In this document: positions 19,116-28,393 of the stretch, in pieces
Layout: the number at the start of each line of letters is the position of its first letter
How positions within the stretch are numbered: position 1 is the first letter of the stretch
Origin: Rhodothermales bacterium
GTDB lineage: Bacteria; Bacteroidota; Rhodothermia; Rhodothermales; Bin80
Direction of reading: 5' to 3'
Assembly: GCA_958296045.1 (NCBI GenBank)
Contig: CATQHT010000003.1
Location: 941,246 to 1,005,245, forward strand
DNA: 64,000 nucleotides
Notes under the pieces: model-generated
Databases searched by the model: none
What the model was told of the DNA's origin: nothing
Seen by the model: only the letters and a program-made list of their open reading frames with translations
Made by a program: the position numbers and the translations under genes

Positions 19116-19399
19116 GAGCGGCCACCCTCACCATTAATCAACGCCGAAAGAAACGCCGGCGGCACCGCCGAAAATACACGCAAACAGGCGCCGCCCGGAA
19201 ACTGCAACTCCATCAACGCTCCCCCGTCACGCCGAACAGGCGAAGAAACCTTCACAAACGTGTCGCCCACCACCTCATCCGAAGATGCCGCGTACTTGCG
19301 GCGCCAGTACATCAGCTGACTACGCGTTATGTCATGCTCCTGGCAAAATGCGTCTGGACCCCTGCTGCTACGCAAATAGCACGCGACCAACGGAAACAT
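19109..19399 (-). CDS. tnpA: IS66 accessory protein TnpA-like
   Basis: A 96-residue frame starts at ATG 19399 (a GTG at 19402 is adjacent). It carries the IS66 OrfA pattern: AFCQEHDITRSQLMYWRRKY forms the helix-turn-helix and ELQFPGGACLRVFS the C-terminal strand region. It overlaps tnpB by seven bases. No tnpC transposase is present, so the element is a remnant. The gene itself looks complete but probably has no function alone. Confidence 0.82.
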   Translation of the reverse strand: MFPLVACYLRSSRGPDAFCQEHDITRSQLMYWRRKYAASSDEVVGDTFVKVSSPVRRDGGALMELQFPGGACLRVFSAVPPAFLSALINGEGGRSC

Positions 19400-19522
19400 C
19401 ACCTCTTATGTGCCCCTGACTCCCGTTGCAATGAACCGATCTCCCGGATTGGTGGATAAAAACTCCCACAAGGTCGCGCAACAAGATCACCCAGTTAAGA
19501 TGCAGACTTTCGGACGGATACG

Positions 19523-20201
19523 ATGCATTGGCCGGCCGTCCTGCTTTGCCTTGCTGCGTGGGCAGGGTGCATTGGCAATAGTGCAAGGAATGGTGTGCCA
19601 GACACCCTGCTAAAAAGCACCGAAATGGCCCTGGAAGTTGTCGCCGGAGCGCCGCCATTGGATACACTCCAACTGAGTCATACCATAAGTGCATCGGATC
19701 AACCATGTGCGTCGTAGGGCGGGCATCAGCACACTGATGTGGGCGGATGACATTGGGAAAATGGCCCGGGCATACAGCGCAGACATGGCGCATCACGCCT
19801 ATTTCGGCCACATCGAGTCTGGAGGAAGTCTGACCACAGATCGAACGTACAAAGTAGGATTGGGTGTAAAAGCCTCAAACTAGACTACCATGCTGTTGAG
19901 AATTGGGGACAACCTCTTCCTGACGCTCCGCTACAGGGCATACTCCGTGGCGGATGAAGCCGATGGCATTCAGCGTTACCGCTTCCCGTGGAAAACGGTA
20001 GACATGCTGGCGAACGAGGTGATCCGCCTGTGGATGCAAAGCCCGGCGCACCGTTACAACCCCATAAGCCCGGCCTGTCTGGCAGCCGCCGCGAGAATCA
20101 CAAATACAGCACACGAAACCATCTTTGGACGCTCAATCTCTCGGCACTGCCTCTGGAAAAGCTCGTCGCATCTCTCTAACGATTGCACCGCGCCGCATTA
20201 G
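19523..20201 (+). pseudogene. CAP/SCP-domain lipoprotein gene, broken
   Basis: Frame 1 at 19,523 gives a lipoprotein signal (MHWPAVLLCLAAWAGC) and a short linker. The frame then shifts near 19,690 to one that encodes the CAP domain: INHVRRRAGISTLMW, MARAYSADMAHHAYFGH, and after a TAG at 19,881-19,883, MLANEVIRLWMQSPAHR. A third shift near 20,120 may be needed for the end (LWTLNLSALPLEK). CAP proteins are secreted and often bind sterols or lipids. At least two lesions make this a pseudogene unless the sequence is faulty. Confidence 0.75.
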
Positions 20202-20460
20202 CGCGGCTGGAATGCAATTCATTTCACAGCTGCCCAGCCCCCTACGATCAACATAATTACGATGTATTCTCGCGCATTGGTGTGGCACAGAGACGCGAGG
20301 GTGACGGCTGGATACGCATCATGCTAAACGCAGTACCGGCATGACCCTCCCTGAGCCATTCACGACGCGGCTCGGGGTCGACGCTGGCGCGCCTACGCCT
20401 GCTATCGACACGACCAAGGGCATGGGGAGCGTCCTACCATCGAGCGGACGCAACAACAGT

Positions 20461-22098
20461 CTACTGGATCGTAAAAGTCTTCTCTTCAGAAAAGACCGAT
20501 CCAGAGTACGTATGATCCAGTGCCTGGATAGACCAATAGTAAGTCCCTGGCTCCAGATTCCTGATCACCCATTTGCGCCCGGTACCAACATTGCCAGGGG
20601 CACTGATTTGCCGTTTTCCATTGTTCGGGTTGGCCATGGCAGACAAGATGTCCGACGCACCCGGTGACGTGCCGATTCGAATGTTGTGCGTCAACGCGTT
20701 AATGGGGGTCTGCCGATCTAGGCCGGGAGACCAGGTGAATTCCACGCTGCTACCACGCACGTTGGCATCGGTCGCATCGGGCGGTATAGGTGCCAACTTG
20801 CTGGTAATGATGTTGTTACGAAGGATGCGGATCCTGGTCCCATCCTCCAGCAGATTGGGGGTCTCTCCAAACACCACCAAATCCAGATCGCGATCCAAAT
20901 CGTAGTCCGCTATAACTGCCCGACCGCGATAGCCTCCCTTGAATTGATCATCACGTGACTTGACCATGAATGTGCCAGTCCCGTCGCTCAAGTACAACTG
21001 GGTCGAGATCGTGCTTACCGGCGAGATAGCACCAGTAATCACAAAGTCCTGGTACCCGTCGTTGTTGATGTCACCCTGCGAAATCTGTCCAAAATACCTT
21101 CCGGTCACCGGATCCGTTGGGTACAAACCCTTGATGCGATGCGTAACGCGCTCAAACTTCACATCCGTCGTGTCGTAGCGGTAATACTCCAACCCAGAGC
21201 CGAAAAACAGCGGCGAAATGAGCGCACCTGTGTTCAGAAAATCCATGTAGCCATCGGAATCAATATCGCCCCAGGCCACCGATGCGAACAGGAAGTTCTC
21301 AAAGCTCTGGGCCAGACGGGAAAACTGACCGTAGCTGTTGTTTTGATATATACGCGTGAAGGTGCCGCCATCATCATCCATACCCGTCAACAGGACATCC
21401 ATGTCCCCGTCTAGCTCATAGTCCGCCAGATCTATCGTGCACCAAGCCGCATCATCTAATCCGCTGTTCGCGACCGCAAACCCGCCACCTTCCCGTAATA
21501 GGTTGCGGTAGTAAGTGGTAGACGGCTGATTGTCCTCATCCATGCCGCACACAAGGAGGTCTAGGTCACCATCGTGGTCCAGGTCACCCCAGACCAGATC
21601 CCCGGAATGCACCGGCTCCTGCGCCTCGTAGCGGGGCACAAAAGTGCGGCGGCCAGTCTGCTGGTAAATGGTGGTAACGATGTCACCTTCCCTGCGAACG
21701 CCCATCAGCGCCAGATCCAGATTACCGTCATTGTCAAAGTCTCCCCACGCAGCGCTGCTCTTCCACAGCCCCGGAAGGCTAACGGCCGAGGAAGGCTCCA
21801 CATGCACCGCATCCACCTCAACAATCTGATCATCGATCGTCACCAGTAGCGTGGTATCATTCAGCATCCGGTAAAGAACCGTCGTCGGATTCGGCCCGCT
21901 CGCTTGCCCCCTTGCCCCCGTAAGCAGCATATCGAGGTCTCGGTCATTGTCGTAGTCCCCCATAGCCACATCACCAAAGCGCACAGGTAGCACATCGGTA
22001 AGCAGGATCTCCTGCACGGACGGCATCGGCGGCGGATCCTGTGCCAACGCGCCTGTAACTGCACAGACCAACAGGATGCAGCAAAGTGATGACCTCAT
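20461..22098 (-). CDS. Secreted FG-GAP/VCBS-repeat protein
   Basis: This 545-residue protein has a signal peptide (MRSSLCCILLVCAVTGALAQ) and about seven FG-GAP-type calcium-binding loops, for example DYDNDRDLD, DFDNDGNLD, DLDHDGDLD and DINNDGYQD. These form a beta-propeller. A fibronectin-III-like domain occupies about residues 440-545. Unlike the paralogue 50 bases upstream it has no C-terminal sorting domain and ends at EEKTFTIQ. It is secreted at least to the periplasm and could bind or adhere to extracellular ligands; this is inference. The frame is intact. Confidence 0.85.
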   Translation of the reverse strand: MRSSLCCILLVCAVTGALAQDPPPMPSVQEILLTDVLPVRFGDVAMGDYDNDRDLDMLLTGARGQASGPNPTTVLYRMLNDTTLLVTIDDQIVEVDAVHVEPSSAVSLPGLWKSSAAWGDFDNDGNLDLALMGVRREGDIVTTIYQQTGRRTFVPRYEAQEPVHSGDLVWGDLDHDGDLDLLVCGMDEDNQPSTTYYRNLLREGGGFAVANSGLDDAAWCTIDLADYELDGDMDVLLTGMDDDGGTFTRIYQNNSYGQFSRLAQSFENFLFASVAWGDIDSDGYMDFLNTGALISPLFFGSGLEYYRYDTTDVKFERVTHRIKGLYPTDPVTGRYFGQISQGDINNDGYQDFVITGAISPVSTISTQLYLSDGTGTFMVKSRDDQFKGGYRGRAVIADYDLDRDLDLVVFGETPNLLEDGTRIRILRNNIITSKLAPIPPDATDANVRGSSVEFTWSPGLDRQTPINALTHNIRIGTSPGASDILSAMANPNNGKRQISAPGNVGTGRKWVIRNLEPGTYYWSIQALDHTYSGSVFSEEKTFTIQ

Positions 22099-22150
22099 AA
22101 CGTCTGTCGATGGTGGTTCAGATTGAAAAACCGTTTCAAGCCTTGCCCGC

Positions 22151-24055
22151 CTAGCGAACCAGTACCAGGCGCTGAAAGTGCTCGTGGCCCCCCGCGTTCA
22201 TACGCACGAAATAGACGCCCGCGGCCAGACGGGCACCATTCTCATCGGTACCCTCCCAAGTGACGCGGTGACTCCCAGCCGCCCGGTACTCTGTGACAAG
22301 CACCCGCACACGCTGCCCCAACGCGTTGTATACCGCCACATCGACACGCCCAGACTCGCGAAGTGAATAGGTTACCGTCGCCACCTCCCGGAAGGGGTTG
22401 GGAAACACCGACCCCATTTCGGTTTCCAGGCGCTGCGCTTCTTCGGAGGCTGTGGCCAATCCCGGAGCGCTGGAAATAGTAAACGACTGTTCTTCTGCAA
22501 ACTCAGATCCAGCATAGGCCTGGTCTACCGACTGGACACTCCAGAAATAGGTGCCTGGCGATAAGCGGACAGTGCGCCTACGGACCTGCCACACGTTGCC
22601 TGGACCCGGCATTCGGCGAACCCCGGTCGATGGATCCGCATACGCTGGCATAACATTGCCCATCCCGGACTGTGTACCGATGCGCAGATTATACATCAGT
22701 GCCTCTGTCGCCGTCTGTACATCGTCGGCCGGGTCCCAAGACAGCACAACGCTTCCCGACGATACCTGTGCATTAAGTCCACTCGGCGGATTGGGGCGTG
22801 TATTCGAAGCACGTATCTCATTGCGGTATAGACGAGACAGCGGCTGCCCGCTCCGGTTGCTTCCGGTTAGGAGGAGGTCCACCACATCATTCCCGTCAAA
22901 GTCGCCCCAGATCCCCGACCCGCCAGACACGGCTGGCAGCCATATACGGTCAATGAGGTAACCGTTTTCTTGTCGGAAGATGCGAGCTAAGCGGCCACTG
23001 GACATATCCGTAGCTCCGGAAATCATCAGATCGATATCTCCGTCATTGTCGTAATCGGCCCAGTCAAGAGCGCCATTGAATAAATCGGGAATCAATGCCT
23101 TTTGCTCAACCACAAAGTTGCCGCCGCCATTGTTGCGAAACACTGCCGATGTCGGTCTCAGAAGGTTCACATAGTCCAGCGTAGCGCCAGTGATGGCCAC
23201 ATCTAAGTCCCCATCCGCGTCGTAATCTCCCCACGCCGTACTGCCGAAGAACACGTCTGGGAAGGGATGGTCCTGGGCCGTCAGGCGACCCGTACCATCA
23301 TTATTGTAGAGCAGGGTGTGCACATCATTGCTCGCACCGATCCCTGAATGAAAAAGATCCAAGTCTCCGTCTCCATCGTAATCCACCCACTCCGATGTGC
23401 CCAAGGCTAACGCGGTGATGCGCGTATTCTGGCGAATGAAGTTCCCGTTACTGTTGCTGTACAGCCTCGAAAAAGGCGTGGACGGGTTGAGCAGCCCCGA
23501 AACCAATAGATCCTCGTCCCCGTCGTTGTCGTAGTCTCCCGGCACTACCGACCCTGCATATACGCCCGGCAGCTGCGTATTGACCTCCTCGTATGTGCCC
23601 GACGATGTGCCCCTGAACATGCGCAGGTTGCCCTCGAACGGACGAATCTCAAAGGGGGCAGCCGTGTGTGTGGTACCCGATATGATGACGTCCAGATATC
23701 CGTCCAGGTTGAAGTCCAGCCACCGGGCATCGCCACTCCAAAACCCGCCACCAGGCAGGTTGACCCGCACAAATTCCTGCTTCGGGTTGTCATTGGCTTG
23801 CGAGATGGGAACGATATCCCCGCCAATAGCCACATAACCAACAGATACATGTGGGATGAGGGCTGCCGTGTTGCCTAGGGTCAGGATGTCCATCGTCCCG
23901 TCACCATCTACATCCGCGTACGCCATCCTGCCGAAATCGACATCCTGCAGGTCAAGCTGGACGGGAGTGAAAGCGAACGGCACCTGTGCCAGCGTGCTGG
24001 TCACCAGGAACGCCATGCCGACGCATGCGAGCAAGAAACGTGATTTCAAAGTCAT
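22151..24055 (-). CDS. FG-GAP-repeat protein with type IX sorting domain
   Basis: This 634-residue protein starts at ATG 24055; a TTG two codons upstream is less likely. A signal peptide is followed by about seven FG-GAP loops (DVDGDGTMD, DYDNDGDED, DYDADGDLD and others), then a fibronectin-III-like domain very close to that of the downstream gene. The C-terminal 85 residues are a Por/T9SS type A sorting domain (VFPNPFREVATVTYSL, YNALGQRV, LAAGVYFVRM). The protein should be exported by type IX secretion and attached to the cell surface. The pair arose by duplication. Confidence 0.88.
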   Translation of the reverse strand: MTLKSRFLLACVGMAFLVTSTLAQVPFAFTPVQLDLQDVDFGRMAYADVDGDGTMDILTLGNTAALIPHVSVGYVAIGGDIVPISQANDNPKQEFVRVNLPGGGFWSGDARWLDFNLDGYLDVIISGTTHTAAPFEIRPFEGNLRMFRGTSSGTYEEVNTQLPGVYAGSVVPGDYDNDGDEDLLVSGLLNPSTPFSRLYSNSNGNFIRQNTRITALALGTSEWVDYDGDGDLDLFHSGIGASNDVHTLLYNNDGTGRLTAQDHPFPDVFFGSTAWGDYDADGDLDVAITGATLDYVNLLRPTSAVFRNNGGGNFVVEQKALIPDLFNGALDWADYDNDGDIDLMISGATDMSSGRLARIFRQENGYLIDRIWLPAVSGGSGIWGDFDGNDVVDLLLTGSNRSGQPLSRLYRNEIRASNTRPNPPSGLNAQVSSGSVVLSWDPADDVQTATEALMYNLRIGTQSGMGNVMPAYADPSTGVRRMPGPGNVWQVRRRTVRLSPGTYFWSVQSVDQAYAGSEFAEEQSFTISSAPGLATASEEAQRLETEMGSVFPNPFREVATVTYSLRESGRVDVAVYNALGQRVRVLVTEYRAAGSHRVTWEGTDENGARLAAGVYFVRMNAGGHEHFQRLVLVR

Positions 24056-24093
24056 CGCCAAGGATTAGGTCGTGCCTGTTTGCTGTACCAACG

Positions 24094-25674
24094 CTACGGT
24101 GCTATGATCGGTATCTGAACCTTCGTGCGCTCCCAGATCAACGCCATCATCGAGCCGCCATCCACCGATTCAAATGCAATCGTAAACGCCTCATGAATTC
24201 CATCCACCTCCATGGCCTCCACCTCCACACGCAGCACATCGGACGCTTCTGAATAGCCGCCGATACCATTCTGGCCAAGCACGCTGTTCAGGATGATCGT
24301 CCACGTCTGTTGGCCGGGAATAGAAAACAGCGCATACGTGCCGGCTTCCACGCGCTCGCCATTGAGCAGGACCGGCGCCGTGAAGGTAATCTCTGAAGCC
24401 TCATTGGCGGCGGTCCGCCACAGCTCGCCGTAGGGAACTAGCTCGCCGAAGATGACTCTTCCGCGCCGCCTAGGTGAGCCGTAGTGGACCTTTACATACG
24501 CGTCCCCGACGCGCGTCCTGGCCAGCTGCATCGGGCTTAGCCGCCGCTCAGGTGCCTCGGTGACATCCAAGTCCCAGTCCTCTGGGAACAAAGACGTCTC
24601 CAAACCAGAGATGATGCGCAACGCATTCTTGTAATAGACTTTATGCAGCACTTCATCGGGCAGGTTCAGTCCGTACATCGTCCACCACGCATGACGCTTG
24701 CGGTAGTAAGGGAAGAACTCGTCCGCCGTCTCAAATACGCGGAAATACGTGAAGTACTCTTCAGGATTCCAGGAATCCTTGCCCATCATGACGCGGTCCT
24801 GGTATCGGATCATCCAATCCCGCGCGGTGTGCGGCTGGCGCCCGAGCTCGGCCACGACCGCGCCCAGCTCCGTAACCATGTTCGGAAACTCTTCCATCAG
24901 CTCTCCCAGGCGCTCCAGGTCGTTGCCCAACCAACCCAGATGCGCGTTGATAAACGTGGTTTCTGGATGCTTGCGAAACACGTTCCACTGCTCCTCCATG
25001 AGCGCTTCCCATGTGGGCTCTGGAGGGCGCTTCCTTCGCGGCCGTTCCTTCAGCTCAAACCACCGCTCATTGTAACGATCATGGGGCAGCCAAAACTGTG
25101 CCGGATCCGCGGTATGAATCAGCACCGGGATTCCAAGCTCGCCCGCCTTGGCCCAGATGGGGTCCAGCCTCGAATCATCGGTGGGCACACGAGCACCGGT
25201 GTCGTCGGTGACGTACATACCCAAATTCTTGAAAATCTTGAGGCCACGCGCCCCGTTGGCCACATCTTCGGCCAACTGCGCCGATACTGACGCTCCGAAG
25301 TCCAGCTCGCTGACGCGGCTGAAATCCACATTGGCAAAGTGGACAATGCGGCCCGGAGCTACTGCTTCCGTATTCGCTACGGCATCGGCCAGCGACGCGC
25401 CACTGCCTCCGCTCAGATTGACCATCACTCCCATATTCATGGAGTCCATGGCGGCAACGACGCCTCTGATATAGTCTTCCGTGGCCGATCCCATCTGCCG
25501 CTGATGGCCATGGACATCAACGAACGTGTATTTCGCCGCTGTAAGAGGATGCTCTGGCACCACCAGCGTGGACTTGGGCTCGAAGTCCTCCCACTGCATC
25601 GTCTGCGCCCAAGCTCCAGCTGGAATAAACAGCGCAGCGATCCAAAGCAGTGGCAGCGGCGTTCTTGTAGGCAT
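24094..25674 (-). CDS. Amidohydrolase fused to a DUF2911 domain
   Basis: This is a 526-residue secreted protein. The start at ATG 25674 gives a proper signal peptide (MPTRTPLPLLWIAALFIPAGAWA); a longer frame to 25830 was rejected for lack of one. Residues about 30-360 form an amidohydrolase-2 TIM barrel with metal ligands around FVDVHGHQ, PVLIHTAD and FINAHLGWLGND. Residues about 390-520 are DUF2911 (VHYGSPRRRGRVIFGELVPYGELWRTAANEA). The role of DUF2911 is unknown. The combination in one chain points to an envelope enzyme of unknown substrate. Confidence 0.83.
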   Translation of the reverse strand: MPTRTPLPLLWIAALFIPAGAWAQTMQWEDFEPKSTLVVPEHPLTAAKYTFVDVHGHQRQMGSATEDYIRGVVAAMDSMNMGVMVNLSGGSGASLADAVANTEAVAPGRIVHFANVDFSRVSELDFGASVSAQLAEDVANGARGLKIFKNLGMYVTDDTGARVPTDDSRLDPIWAKAGELGIPVLIHTADPAQFWLPHDRYNERWFELKERPRRKRPPEPTWEALMEEQWNVFRKHPETTFINAHLGWLGNDLERLGELMEEFPNMVTELGAVVAELGRQPHTARDWMIRYQDRVMMGKDSWNPEEYFTYFRVFETADEFFPYYRKRHAWWTMYGLNLPDEVLHKVYYKNALRIISGLETSLFPEDWDLDVTEAPERRLSPMQLARTRVGDAYVKVHYGSPRRRGRVIFGELVPYGELWRTAANEASEITFTAPVLLNGERVEAGTYALFSIPGQQTWTIILNSVLGQNGIGGYSEASDVLRVEVEAMEVDGIHEAFTIAFESVDGGSMMALIWERTKVQIPIIAP

Positions 25675-25863
25675 GGCTTCGTGTCCTGCGCCGGCAGCGG
25701 TCAGCGCCGCGACGCTATCTTGCTGTGATAGTGGATGGCCGCGCGATCGTACGCCCGCTGCGCGCATAGGATCCTTGTGGCCACAATGCAGAGAGCACCC
25801 CGGGTCTGGACAGTTCGCGCGCCCAAGCATCCGCGGGTGCCATGATGCTCGACAATTGCAAGT

Positions 25864-27936
25864 ATGGCTCAGTTGCCCAACGTGCAGTCACCCAGCGCCC
25901 AAGACTATCGCCTGGTGGCACCATTCGAACCCGTCGGGGATCAGCCGCGTGCCATCGCTGATCTGACGCGCGGCATCCAGCGCGGCGATGCGCACCAAAC
26001 ACTGCTTGGCGTGACAGGATCAGGCAAGACATTCACGGTAAGCAACGTCATTCGTAACGTCGGTAAGCCCACCCTGGTCATGAGTCACAACAAGACGCTA
26101 GCCGCGCAGCTGTATGCCGAATTCAAGCAGTTCTTTCCAGACAACGCCGTAGAGTTCTTCATCTCGTACTACGACTATTACCAGCCCGAAGCCTATATCG
26201 TCAGTAGCGATACCTATATCGAGAAAGACCTCTCCATCAACGACAGGATTGACCGGCTGCGGCTTCGCGCCACGAGCGCGCTGGTTTCCGGCCGCAGCGA
26301 CGTCATTGTGGTCGCCAGCGTATCCTGCATTTTCGGCTTGGGATCGCCTGAGGAATATAAGTCCCAGATCGTGCAGGTAGCGCCAGAGCAACGCATCGGC
26401 CGCAACGAGTTGCTGGCCAGCCTGGTGGGCATCTTTTACCGTCGTCAGGAAACGGACTTTCTGCCCGGCACGTTCAGGGTGCGAGGAGACGTGGTGGATG
26501 TGTTTCCGGCCTACCTGGAGGACTGCGCCTATCGCATCACATTCTGGGGTGATGAGGTGGAAGCCTGCCAGGCGATCGACCCTCAAGAGGGCCGCGTCCT
26601 GCGCAGCGAGTCGCTTCTGACGGTGTACCCTGCGAAAATATTCGTAACCCCGGAAGATCAGATCGCCAGAGCGCTGGAGTCTATCGAGGAGGAGCTGCGG
26701 TGGCGCCTAGCCATGTTACGTTCCGAAGGGCGCATGCTCGAGGCGGCCCGTCTGGAGCGCCGAACGCGCTTCGATATCGAGATGCTCAAAGAACTGGGGT
26801 ACTGCTCAGGCGTGGAAAACTACAGTCGGCACCTTAGCGGACTACCAGAAGGTCAGCGGCCCTGGTGCCTGATGGACTACTTTCCAGACGACTTCCTGCT
26901 GGTCGTTGACGAAAGTCATGCTACCATTCCACAGGTCCGGGCCATGTACAATGGCGACCGGGCCCGCAAGGTCGTTTTGGTGGAACACGGCTTCAGGCTA
27001 CCTTCAGCATTGGACAATCGTCCCATGAAGTTTGAGGAGTTTGAAGCGCGCCAGCGCCAGACGATTTATGTGAGTGCCACACCAGGAGACTATGAGCTGC
27101 TGAAGTCGGGCGGCGCCTTCGTGGAGCAGGTTATCCGACCCACGGGCATCCTAGATCCCCAGGTCAGTGTGCGCAAGAGTGCAAACCAAATTGATGATCT
27201 TATAGCAGAGCTGCGCGCGGTAATCACGCGAGGCGAGCGCGCGCTCGTCACGACGCTGACCAAGCGAATGGCAGAGGACCTTGCGGACTACCTGCATTCC
27301 TACAGCATCAAAGTGCGCTACCTCCACTCCGACATTGATGCGCTAGCACGTGTGGAGTTGCTGCGCGAACTGCGGCTCGGAGTATTTGACGTCCTGGTAG
27401 GGGTCAACCTGCTGCGCGAAGGCCTCGACCTGCCGGAGGTGTCCCTGGTAGCCATCATTGACGCCGATAAGGAGGGGTTTTTGCGCAGCGATCGGTCGCT
27501 AATACAGACCGCAGGGCGCGCTGCCCGCAATGCGAACAGCCAAATCGTCCTGTACGCCGACCGCGTCACCGGATCCATGCAGCGCATGATGGATGAAACC
27601 CGCCGACGGCGTGAACGGCAGATCGCCTATAATGAGCAGCACGGCATCACGCCACGCACGGTATCCAAAGATGCAGAGGCTATCCGCCGCGGCACCGTCA
27701 TCGCTGAAGAGAAAAAAGACTCGATCGCAAAGACACGGCACCCCGACGACGTAGCCCTGGATCAGGCCGCCCGCCTGGATCCGCTGGTCCGAACACTCTC
27801 AGTCGACGAGCGCAAGCGCCTTATGGCACAGATGCACACCGAAATGCTCCAGGCCGCCGAAGTTATGGACTACGAACGCGCCGCCGTCCTTCGAGACGAT
27901 ATAGCGCGAATAGAAGCATCACTGAAGCCAGCATGA
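25864..27936 (+). CDS. uvrB: Excinuclease ABC subunit B
   Basis: This 690-residue protein is the UvrB damage-recognition helicase of nucleotide excision repair, acting with UvrA and UvrC in the cytosol. Walker A GVTGSGKT is at residues 49-56 (Lys55). The [10 protein letters not shown] damage-binding beta-hairpin region, the DESH box ([11 protein letters not shown]) and motif VI (QTAGRAARN) are all present. A C-terminal UVR domain ([20 protein letters not shown]) binds UvrC. The length is typical. The start ATG 25864 is 190 bases from the divergent amidohydrolase gene, leaving room for divergent promoters. Confidence 0.97.
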   Translation: MAQLPNVQSPSAQDYRLVAPFEPVGDQPRAIADLTRGIQRGDAHQTLLGVTGSGKTFTVSNVIRNVGKPTLVMSHNKTLAAQLYAEFKQFFPDNAVEFFISYYDYYQPEAYIVSSDTYIEKDLSINDRIDRLRLRATSALVSGRSDVIVVASVSCIFGLGSPEEYKSQIVQVAPEQRIGRNELLASLVGIFYRRQETDFLPGTFRVRGDVVDVFPAYLEDCAYRITFWGDEVEACQAIDPQEGRVLRSESLLTVYPAKIFVTPEDQIARALESIEEELRWRLAMLRSEGRMLEAARLERRTRFDIEMLKELGYCSGVENYSRHLSGLPEGQRPWCLMDYFPDDFLLVVDESHATIPQVRAMYNGDRARKVVLVEHGFRLPSALDNRPMKFEEFEARQRQTIYVSATPGDYELLKSGGAFVEQVIRPTGILDPQVSVRKSANQIDDLIAELRAVITRGERALVTTLTKRMAEDLADYLHSYSIKVRYLHSDIDALARVELLRELRLGVFDVLVGVNLLREGLDLPEVSLVAIIDADKEGFLRSDRSLIQTAGRAARNANSQIVLYADRVTGSMQRMMDETRRRRERQIAYNEQHGITPRTVSKDAEAIRRGTVIAEEKKDSIAKTRHPDDVALDQAARLDPLVRTLSVDERKRLMAQMHTEMLQAAEVMDYERAAVLRDDIARIEASLKPA

Positions 27937-27968
27937 ACCGCGCGCAAACGGGCGTGGCTCATGCTGGC
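27927..27968 (+). terminator. Hairpin at the end of uvrB
   Basis: A 13-base inverted repeat with one mismatch (gccagcatgaacc / ggctcatgctggc) includes the uvrB stop codon. It is placed to stop transcription or protect the 3' end. There is no T run after it, so the assignment is tentative. Confidence 0.35.
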
Positions 27969-28048
27969 GGCCATCATGCTACGCCACAGAAACCTCGCGC
28001 CGTCACGGACAGTATCACTAGTTTGACCAACCCTAGCGGGCAGAGCCG

Positions 28049-28270
28049 ATGAAGAAAGGACTTCACCCGAAATACGAGCTAATCACCGTCCGACTGGCTG
28101 ACGGCACGGAGTTTCAGACACGGTCCACCATGAAGACAGACTTCTTCGCGTCTGAGGTAGACAGCACCAACCACCCGTTCTACACCGGGCGCAGGCAATA
28201 TGTCGACACCGCAGGCCGCGTAGAGAAATTCCATCGACGCTACGGGAAACGAAAAGCAGCACGGCCGTAG
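28049..28270 (+). CDS. rpmE: 50S ribosomal protein L31, zinc-independent form
   Basis: This 73-residue protein matches bacterial L31: MKKGLHPKY at the start, then STNHPFYTG and VDTAGRVEKFHRRYG. It lacks the Cys pairs of the zinc-ribbon form, so it is the C-minus type. It binds the large subunit near the central protuberance. No other L31 gene is in the window, so whether it replaces or supplements a zinc form is not known. Confidence 0.93.
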   Translation: MKKGLHPKYELITVRLADGTEFQTRSTMKTDFFASEVDSTNHPFYTGRRQYVDTAGRVEKFHRRYGKRKAARP

Positions 28271-28393
28271 CCTGAGTGGCTTGGGCTCTGGCCACTGCGG
28301 AGCATCGGCGTCCTTAATGGGCGAAGCAGCGCCGCCAGGACGGTCGTCCGTCCGCACCTTCGGGTCGTCGCCTGCTCCCCCGGCTGATCAAGT

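Larger units (their letters stand above)
18948..19402 (-). mobile_element. IS66-family remnant
   Basis: It consists of the tnpA-like gene plus a truncated tnpB in the usual overlapping order. tnpC and terminal inverted repeats were not found. The left side abuts the end of the recombinase pseudogene within 30 bases, which suggests one insertion or deletion joined the two. Confidence 0.75.

Noticed and set aside
25675..25830. N-terminal extension of the amidohydrolase
   Set aside because: It puts 52 unlike residues before a good signal peptide.
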